12,382 nucleotides of DNA, taken from a bacterium. GTDB taxonomy: Bacteria > Blakebacterota > Blakebacteria > Blakebacterales > Blakebacteraceae. Positions 8,031 to 12,382 of this stretch are shown here, piece after piece (the first letter of the stretch is position 1; every line of letters starts with the position of its first letter). The notes beneath the pieces were generated by a model that was given only the letters and a program-made list of their open reading frames with translations, was not told where the DNA came from and ran no database searches. Location: contig JALGWK010000067.1 of the NCBI GenBank assembly GCA_025774205.1, positions 1-12,382 of the forward strand. Reading direction: 5' to 3'. The position numbers and the translations under genes were made by a program.

Positions 8031-9278
8031 GATTCCGATCCACTCCTGTTCTCCCGGAAGCGGGACTTCGAAGAGAGCATGGGAGTATCCTCAATGCTGA
8101 CCGGAATGGGCCTGCTGGATGTCTACGATGGTGCGGAGAGGGTGATAATGGAGGCCATCGTCGATTCCCTGATGCGGCTCTATCCGGATGCGGACATGCA
8201 GACGATAATCCGGGAGGCGGAGCTCGAGATGGAGAATCGAATGTTGAGGGCCGCCTCCTCTCCAGCGCCGGAACGCTGGGTATACCTGGACCGGGGGATC
8301 GACATCAACTTCGATGATCCGGTCGGGCGGGGTGCATACCTCATATCGGGTGACCGGTCCCGGGTGCTTGTTGAACGTATGGAAGCGGGACTCCCGAGTC
8401 TGTCTGAAGCAGAGGACGCTATCGAGCACATCGACCCCATGGACACAGTTGTCACCTTCCGGGGCTCGAACGACCGTACCGTCGTCGAATATGCCTTCGC
8501 CCTGCTGCCGGACGAGTTCGGCTCATTCAGGAGCCGGACCGGCGCCTATGCTTCTATTGAGGTTGACGTCAGGCTTTTCAATCCCGATTGGACACCGGTG
8601 ACAGAGAGCGATGTGAGACGCAGGCGACTGGAGACGGTGTCGGAGGTAAACATCAGGGGCATCCCTCTTTTCGTTGATTGCACGCGCCTTGAAGTCGTTC
8701 CCGGAACATACCTGCTCACGACATTCCTGCTGGATCCGGTATCGGGGAAGAGGGCTACAGCAGAGGAAGAGATCGAGCTTCCTGACTACTCCGGCTCCGG
8801 GCTGATGCTGAGCGATATTCTCCCGGCGGCTTTGATCCGGGAGGTGGAGCCGGGATTGGCATCACGATTCCGACGCGGGGAGCTGGAGGTCCTCCCGCTT
8901 CCAGGCAGAGCACTCCAGGTCGATCAACCTCTATTCATCTACTACGAGATCTACAATCTCGAGAAGAACGACGTCGGGGGAACAGATTACGAGGTCACCT
9001 ACTCAATCGCCGAGATGCCTGATGGGTCCGGGATCGGCGCGAGACTCTACCAGGGAGAGGTGAGTCCTGTCAGAGCGAGGCGGCGCAGAATCGTTCTCTC
9101 GTCCTCCTTTCCACGCAGCGGCATTCAGACAGATATCAGTGAGTATCTGGAACTGGGCATGGAAGAGTTACCGCCCGGCACATATCTCCTTGAACTGACC
9201 GTGCGTGATGTCTTAAGCGGAGCAGAAACCAGTAAACAGTTACTGTTCAGAACATTGCCAAAGGCCGGGCGTCGGTAA
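8028..9278 (+). CDS. C-terminal fragment of the GWxTD gene
   Basis: About 416 codons in the same frame as the N-terminal fragment, from RDSDPLLFSRKRDFEESMG onwards. Internal starts exist (ATG 8079 or 8094), but without a signal peptide they would give a cytoplasmic fragment. The sequence is helical to about 8280 and then beta-strand-rich, with the family's ILPAALIREVEPG, LPLPGRALQVDQPLFIYYEI and LPPGTYLLELTVRDVLSG segments. It ends at TAA 9276-9278. The function of this domain is unknown. Confidence 0.6.
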   Translation, partial: RDSDPLLFSRKRDFEESMGVSSMLTGMGLLDVYDGAERVIMEAIVDSLMRLYPDADMQTIIREAELEMENRMLRAASSPAPERWVYLDRGIDINFDDPVGRGAYLISGDRSRVLVERMEAGLPSLSEAEDAIEHIDPMDTVVTFRGSNDRTVVEYAFALLPDEFGSFRSRTGAYASIEVDVRLFNPDWTPVTESDVRRRRLETVSEVNIRGIPLFVDCTRLEVVPGTYLLTTFLLDPVSGKRATAEEEIELPDYSGSGLMLSDILPAALIREVEPGLASRFRRGELEVLPLPGRALQVDQPLFIYYEIYNLEKNDVGGTDYEVTYSIAEMPDGSGIGARLYQGEVSPVRARRRRIVLSSSFPRSGIQTDISEYLELGMEELPPGTYLLELTVRDVLSGAETSKQLLFRTLPKAGRR

Positions 9279-9302
9279 TCATGGTATCCATCTAACGTGC
9301 CG

Positions 9303-9492
9303 CGGTTGACGGTATCTTCTATATTGAGTTCATGCGGATCATCGAAGAGAGCATATCTGCGGACGAACTGGTGAAGAGATGACCCGTCTCCGCGAGGTCC
9401 TGCTGGACTACTTTCTCGGAGACAACCTCTACGGATCGACACCGGAGTCCTGGCACCGGTACTTCCACCCGTTCGGGGTAGCCGCGAACAGG
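9303..9492 (+). repeat. Decayed direct copy of the DUF5674 two-gene cassette
   Basis: Positions 9303-9373 match 10933-11003 with only two differences, both in the leader; the first 42 coding bases are identical. Positions 9372-9492 match 11505-11626 at about 93 per cent with one G missing. The intervening 500 bp or so, most of gene A and the first 70 codons of gene B, are deleted. Homology stops abruptly at both ends. The remnant fills most of the 306-bp gap between the GWxTD and zincin genes. Confidence 0.92.
9332..9382 (+). pseudogene. Truncated DUF5674 gene, 16 codons
   Basis: ATG 9332 opens MRIIEESISADELVKR and stops at TGA 9380-9382. The first 14 residues equal the start of the intact DUF5674 protein at 10962. 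The deletion junction follows codon 14. This is a gene remnant. Whether the peptide is made is unknown. Confidence 0.8.
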
Positions 9493-9528
9493 GCTAAGAA
9501 TACCACCACATCAACACTTCGCAGGTAG
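9379..9528 (+). pseudogene. Truncated partner gene (C-terminal part only), open for 49 codons
   Basis: ATG 9379 overlaps the stop of the 16-codon remnant (ATGA). It reads MTRLREVLLDYFLGDNLYGS and on through HRYFHPFGVAANR, corresponding to residues 71-108 of the intact 109-aa partner, then 11 unrelated residues to TAG 9526-9528. Compared with the intact copy, five codon differences are silent and two change the residue (L/F and V/T). So the protein was under selection before, or possibly after, the deletion. I call it a remnant, but it retains the best-conserved-looking part of the protein. Confidence 0.65.
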
Positions 9529-9584
9529 TTCCGGTGTGAGAGCCTGGCCGTACGGTTCCGGCATATACTTTAGGCAGGTCCACG

Positions 9585-10439
9585 ATGCTGCGATGGAACA
9601 GGAAATCCGTAATCCGACCGGACCCTGTCAAACCGGCACCACCGGAAGAGATCGAGGCGATCTGGGATCTGATCGAGGGCGACTGGATCGATGAGGCAGC
9701 CGCCGCGGCAGCAAAGCTGGCCGAAAGGTACCAGGCCGACGGCGAGGTCCAGCTCGCGCTGGGAGTTACTGCCTGCGAGGCCGGACGGTACGACGTATCC
9801 GATGAAGCGTTGAAGCAGGCCGCCCGGCTGGGAGTCGACGACGAGAGCCTTCTGTACCGGTACCGGGCCGAGACCTGCTTCCGGCAGTGGCGCTTCGAGG
9901 AAGGCCAGCGGATCATCGAACCCTGGCTCGGGCGGGCTCCTCAGGACGCTTTGGGGTGGCACCTGCTGGCCCGGCTGCTCGAGCATCAGGATGATCTCGA
10001 AGGCGCCGAGGCGGCCTACCGGCAGGCGGCCGGGCTGGTGCCGGATGAGTTCTTCTCCCCATCCCGGCTCACCGCGGAGGAGATGGACGAGGCCGTAATC
10101 CGGGCCCGGTCCGGGCTGCCGGCCGAGTTCCAGGCTGCCCTGGACGAGCTCCCCATCCAGATCCGTCCCCTGCCAACCGCAGACATGGCTCACGACGATC
10201 CCGGCGATCCACTCCCCCCCGATCTGCTGGGCCTGTTCACCGGCACCAGCCAGCTCGACCGCTCGGTCTTCACCTTTCTGGAATCCCCCGGTGTGATTTA
10301 TCTCTTTCAGTGGAACCTGGAAAGCTCCTCTCCCGACCGGGAGTCACTGATTGAGGAGATCCGCATTACCCTCTGGCACGAACTGGCCCACTACCTCGGT
10401 TTCGACGAAGAGGCGATGCCTGATCTGGGCCTGGCCTGA
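9585..10439 (+). CDS. TPR-containing zincin-like metallopeptidase
   Basis: A 284-residue protein with no signal peptide, so cytoplasmic. Residues about 20-155 form TPR-like helix pairs (for example GWHLLARLLEHQDDLEGAEA). Residues about 163-284 match the small zincin-like 'metallopeptidase family' (Zincin_1) domain: ALDELPIQIRPLP (185-197), DLLGLFTGTSQLDRSVF (213-229), IYLFQWNLE (238-246), EEIRITLWHELAHYLGFDEE (257-276). HELAH (265-269) supplies the zinc ligands and catalytic Glu266, and D274 could be the third ligand. Stand-alone family members are about 110-140 residues, so the TPR half is an addition that may select substrates. Targets are unknown. ATG 9585 has CAGG six bases upstream, and a TATACT at 9564-9569 could be its -10 element. 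It lies between the two cassette copies and has the GC-rich composition of its neighbours. Confidence 0.88.
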   Translation: MLRWNRKSVIRPDPVKPAPPEEIEAIWDLIEGDWIDEAAAAAAKLAERYQADGEVQLALGVTACEAGRYDVSDEALKQAARLGVDDESLLYRYRAETCFRQWRFEEGQRIIEPWLGRAPQDALGWHLLARLLEHQDDLEGAEAAYRQAAGLVPDEFFSPSRLTAEEMDEAVIRARSGLPAEFQAALDELPIQIRPLPTADMAHDDPGDPLPPDLLGLFTGTSQLDRSVFTFLESPGVIYLFQWNLESSSPDRESLIEEIRITLWHELAHYLGFDEEAMPDLGLA

Positions 10440-10543
10440 GAGTGCCTGACCGGGGTGGAGCTCGGCGCAGCACGGGCTATTCATCTCGATTGCCGTAAGC
10501 ATGGGCTCTACAAGGCCGGATAGAATATGGGCGAACTACACGA

Positions 10544-10930
10544 TCATTCAGGATTCAGTCGATACAATCCTGCTCCGTGAGGTGGAATCGAAGGAGCAAA
10601 CTCATAGTTGTAGGTCCCTAATTCTGTATTCTCCCACAGATCACGAATTCCACATGTTCCTGAATCGAAGATTTCCATAAGTAATACACTGATGCTGATT
10701 GTTAGTTCATCATCCAGATTGAACACGGCAAGATATCTGTCCTGCGAAGCAGGAATGTCGGCAATCCAGGCAATTTGATTGTCACGCCGGAACAACTCAT
10801 GATTATCGGTACTGCCCCTGTTCACATTCAGTACACCCTGATTCGTGATCAACGATTTCGTGAATTCATCGTTATCCGGCATGTGCCCGGCGGTAATGGA
10901 TTGGTCATTATGGCGGAAGTCTACCTGTTC
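10544..10930 (-). pseudogene. C-terminal fragment of an alpha-galactosidase-like glycoside hydrolase
   Basis: On the reverse strand the frame reads EQVDFRHNDQSITAGHMPDN from the 10930 end, then LITNQGVLNVN, IAWIADIP, YLAVFNLDDE, RDLWENTELGTYNYEF and PPHGAGLYRLNPE, ending at TGA 10546-10544. This order (LLTN-EVL-VNQ, then the beta-sandwich with RDLWE and PPHG-LYRL) is that of the C-terminus of GH27-like alpha-galactosidases. The catalytic barrel is absent. An ATG at 10882 could start 112 residues, but that would be only the tail. By hand count 10561-10860 is about 45 per cent GC, against about 65 per cent in a 60-base sample of the zincin gene, suggesting foreign origin. The fragment breaks off beside the cassette leader at 10933. 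Confidence 0.68.
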
Positions 10931-10932
10931 GA

Positions 10933-10961
10933 CGGTTGGCGGTATCTTCTATATTGGGTTC
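10933..10961 (+). promoter_or_regulatory. Conserved leader of the DUF5674 cassette, possible promoter
   Basis: The 29 bases before ATG 10962 recur before ATG 9332 (9303-9331) with two changes. TATATT at 10950-10955 (9320-9325 in the other copy) would place a transcript start near the ATG, giving a leaderless or very short-leader mRNA. There is no clear Shine-Dalgarno sequence. No good -35 lies at 16-18 bp within the repeated part. The conserved TTGRCGG at 10936-10942 is too close to act as a normal -35 but could be an operator half-site. Confidence 0.35.
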
Positions 10962-11306
10962 ATGCGGATCATCGAAGAGAGCATATCTGCGGACGAACTG
11001 GTGGAGATAGCCCGGGAAGGCTTCGGGGACATGGTCAAAGGGGTTGTGGATGTGAAGCGCGGCATCATGGCCCTGGGAGCTGAACTTCATTCGGACGAAG
11101 AGGCGGTGCTCCTGGAATCGGGCTCTGACCAGAATGACCTCTGGGGTATCAACCTCTATCCGGAGGACATCGGGGAAGAGGCCTTCATCGAGTTCGATTC
11201 AATGATCAACATCCGCCCGAGCAGGGGGAACCAGAGTCGGGGAGTAGATGATCCTGCGATCAGGGAACAGATCGTCGAGATCGTCGGAACGCTGGTGACG
11301 GCATGA
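10962..11306 (+). CDS. DUF5674 family protein (cassette gene A)
   Basis: A 114-residue cytoplasmic protein matching DUF5674, a family without known function. ATG 10962 is chosen because the family sequence begins MRIIEESIS and because the repeated copy conserves this ATG and its leader. The frame is open further upstream, to an ATG at 10845, but that part overlaps the reverse-strand alpha-galactosidase fragment. Conserved-looking blocks are FGDMVKGVVDV (21-31), GAELHSDEE (39-47), DLWGINLYPE (59-68) and FDSMINIRPSRGNQSRGV (78-95). Acidic and histidine residues (H43, D45, E46, E47) and the RPSRGNxSRG loop could form a binding or catalytic site, but this is a guess. The stop overlaps gene B's start (ATGA, 11303-11306), implying coupled translation and a joint role. 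Confidence 0.85.
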   Translation: MRIIEESISADELVEIAREGFGDMVKGVVDVKRGIMALGAELHSDEEAVLLESGSDQNDLWGINLYPEDIGEEAFIEFDSMINIRPSRGNQSRGVDDPAIREQIVEIVGTLVTA

Positions 11307-11632
11307 CCGAACAGCACCCATCTCTGGCGGCCGGTCGATGGCGGGAATTCCCGCTCGTCGTACAGTTCGCCCATATCGGCAGCGAGGTGGAACGGGCGCT
11401 GAACTGGGAAGCCAGGGGCAAGGAGGAACGGTCCCGCCGGGCCCTGGAACGCGGGCTTGAACTGCTCAGCCTGACCATCGCCGATCCCAGGCATCGAGGT
11501 CGTCTGAAGGAGATGACCCGTCTCCGCGAGGTTCTGCTGGACTACTTTTTCGGAGACAACCTCTACGGATCAACACCGGAGTCGTGGCACCGGTACTTCC
11601 ACCCGTTCGGAACAGCCGCAAACAGGAGATAG
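11303..11632 (+). CDS. Small helical partner protein of DUF5674 (cassette gene B)
   Basis: A 109-residue, charge-rich, probably all-helical cytoplasmic protein with no signal or membrane segment. I recognise no named family, but its core (VQFAHIGSEVERALNW at 20-35, LTIADPRHRGRLKEMTRLRE at 57-76, DYFFGDNLYGSTPESWHRYF at 80-99) looks like a conserved bacterial family rather than a chance frame. The decayed copy with mostly silent differences confirms it is a real gene. ATG 11303 overlaps the gene A stop, and TAG is at 11630-11632. The two proteins probably form a complex or a regulated pair. An antitoxin/toxin-like arrangement is possible, but no HEPN, PIN, RelE or MazF motif is visible. Function unknown. 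Confidence 0.8.
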   Translation: MTEQHPSLAAGRWREFPLVVQFAHIGSEVERALNWEARGKEERSRRALERGLELLSLTIADPRHRGRLKEMTRLREVLLDYFFGDNLYGSTPESWHRYFHPFGTAANRR

Positions 11633-11680
11633 GCCGGAGTCCGCCGAGGAGACCGGATCATCCTGACCGGAGTTAATGCC

Positions 11681-12382
11681 TTGAACCTTTTCAGTCAATT
11701 CAGCGCCTGGTTCGAACAGCATCCTGTTGCAGGTGAATTCGTTGTCGGCGGGGTGATACTGACGGCCGGCGTGGCCGGCTATTTCATCTTCCGCAAGCTC
11801 GTCATCGTGCTGATCCGCAAGGCGGCCGAAAGAACCCGGACCACCTTCGACAACCATCTGCTGGAAGGCCGGGTCTTCAACCGTCTCTCCTGGATCATCC
11901 CGGTCCTGCTCTTCAACGGGTTCAGTTTCCTGATGCCGTCGAGCGGCGAAATCATCAGCCGGCTCATGCAGATCGCGATGGTCGGCATCGTGGTCTGGAC
12001 CATCAGCTCGATACTGTCGGCCGTGAACCGATTCTACGAAACGCTCGAGGTATCCCGGGAACGTCCGATCAAGGGCTACCTGCAGATCATCAATCTCATC
12101 GTCTACCTGTTCGGTTCCATCATCATCATCGGCCTGATCATCAACCAGCCGCCGTGGGCGCTGCTCAGCGGTATCGGCGCCATGACCGCCATCCTGCTGC
12201 TGGTCTTCAAGGACACCATCCTCTCCTTCGTGGCCGGGATCCAGATCACCAGTTACAACCTGCTGCACGTCGGAGACTGGATCGAGATGCCGGAATACGG
12301 TGTCGACGGCGATGTCATCGACATCGCCCTGCACACCGTCCGGGTGCAGAACTGGGACAAGACGATCACGGTCATCCCGACC
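11681..12382 (+). CDS. YbdG-like MscS-family mechanosensitive channel (3' end outside window)
   Basis: The first 234 residues of an inner-membrane small-conductance mechanosensitive channel of the YbdG type, which opens under membrane tension to release solutes on osmotic downshock. TTG 11681 is chosen because GGAG lies eight bases upstream and the ATG at 11676 hits a stop after two codons. Membrane helices are visible at about 20-38, 70-85, 97-115 and 133-155. The pore-lining helix is at 160-190 (GIGAMTAILLLVFKDTILSF). The MscS beta domain begins HVGDWIEMPEYGVDGDVIDI (196-215) and runs to VQNWDKTITVIPT at the window edge. The VDGDVIDIALHTVRVQNWDKT block is characteristic of YbdG rather than MscS itself. 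E. coli YbdG has 415 residues, so just over half is present. It is probably transcribed separately from the cassette 48 bp upstream, though no terminator is seen between them. Confidence 0.9.
   Translation, partial: MNLFSQFSAWFEQHPVAGEFVVGGVILTAGVAGYFIFRKLVIVLIRKAAERTRTTFDNHLLEGRVFNRLSWIIPVLLFNGFSFLMPSSGEIISRLMQIAMVGIVVWTISSILSAVNRFYETLEVSRERPIKGYLQIINLIVYLFGSIIIIGLIINQPPWALLSGIGAMTAILLLVFKDTILSFVAGIQITSYNLLHVGDWIEMPEYGVDGDVIDIALHTVRVQNWDKTITVIPT

Larger units (their letters stand above)
7044..9278 (+). pseudogene. TPR/GWxTD-domain secreted protein, interrupted by two compensating frameshifts
   Basis: Read as one gene this would encode about 744 residues. A signal peptide ends in SSAQ near residue 23. 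TPR-like helices follow to about residue 245, then a GWxTD domain, then a beta-rich C-terminus with the family's 'FIYYEIYNLEKND' type strand. The middle lies in a different frame from both ends. The reading shifts near 7795-7812 (deleting one C from the run at 7802-7804 restores ILREARTYADL) and returns near 8023-8030. The net length change is zero. GWxTD proteins are common, little-studied secreted proteins of FCB and related phyla. The GTG start at 7044 overlaps the GH172 stop (GTGA). As written it yields only fragments, so it is a pseudogene unless the shifts are base-calling errors. Confidence 0.8.
10933..11626 (+). repeat. Intact copy of the two-gene cassette
   Basis: This is the full unit of which 9303-9492 is the deleted copy, in the same orientation and about 1.6 kb downstream. 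The repeat begins 29 bp before gene A and ends just before the last codon of gene B. No inverted terminal repeats, target-site duplications or transposase are visible at the edges. Confidence 0.85.

Noticed and set aside
7044-9278. Programmed ribosomal frameshifting to join the GWxTD frames
   Set aside because: No slippery heptamer plus stimulatory structure is evident, and two opposite shifts in one gene are far more likely to be mutations or base errors.
9564-9569. TATACT as a firm promoter for the zincin gene
   Set aside because: No acceptable -35 hexamer lies 16-18 bp upstream, so it is mentioned only as a possibility.
11303-11632. HEPN-type RNase toxin assignment for gene B
   Set aside because: I could not find the R-x4-6-H motif in a suitable helix, so the toxin idea remains only contextual.
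11570-12334. Reverse-strand open frame of 254 codons opposite gene B and the channel gene
   Set aside because: Its run of D, Q, E and H residues is the antisense of hydrophobic MscS codons. The forward frame has strong YbdG motifs.

Overview
The window is about 12.4 kb of GC-rich bacterial DNA, probably from an uncultured lineage of the Fibrobacterota-Chlorobiota-Bacteroidota (FCB) or neighbouring candidate phyla (Latescibacterota, Krumholzibacteriota, Eisenbacteria type). That placement is inference. It rests on a GWxTD-domain protein, a twin-arginine-exported Gfo/Idh/MocA oxidoreductase, ThuA and PmoA-like (DUF6807) proteins and a GH172 lipoprotein, a set common in such genomes. No rRNA, tRNA, CRISPR array, transposase or integrase is visible.

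Positions 1-5815 and on to about 7047 form a divergent carbohydrate locus. Leftwards, a PmoA-like/DUF6807 protein, a ThuA-like lipoprotein and a Gfo/Idh/MocA oxidoreductase (cut by the window edge) form a tight operon. Rightwards run a large lipoprotein with a likely six-hairpin glycosidase-type fold and a GH172 (DUF2961) lipoprotein. All five carry export signals, so the system probably works in the periplasm or on the cell surface. Gfo/Idh plus ThuA recalls ThuB/ThuA of trehalose catabolism and the wider 3-keto-glycoside route. No transporter or regulator is encoded here. A 26-bp dyad between the two arms is a candidate operator.

Positions 7044-9278 hold a TPR/GWxTD-domain secreted protein whose central GWxTD domain is thrown out of frame by two opposite, mutually compensating frameshifts. 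It is either a pseudogene or carries two base errors.

Positions 9279-11632 are an accessory patch. A two-gene cassette (DUF5674 plus a 109-aa protein, ATGA overlap) lies at 10962-11632. A second copy at 9303-9492 has lost about 500 bp, leaving the first 14 codons of gene A joined to the last part of gene B. Between the copies lie a TPR-zincin metallopeptidase gene (9585-10439) and an AT-richer, reverse-strand tail of an alpha-galactosidase-like gene (about 10544-10930). That tail stops almost exactly where the cassette repeat begins. The cassette, duplicated and then decayed, is the best candidate here for an undescribed small two-gene system.

The window ends in the N-terminal part of a YbdG-type MscS mechanosensitive channel (from 11681).
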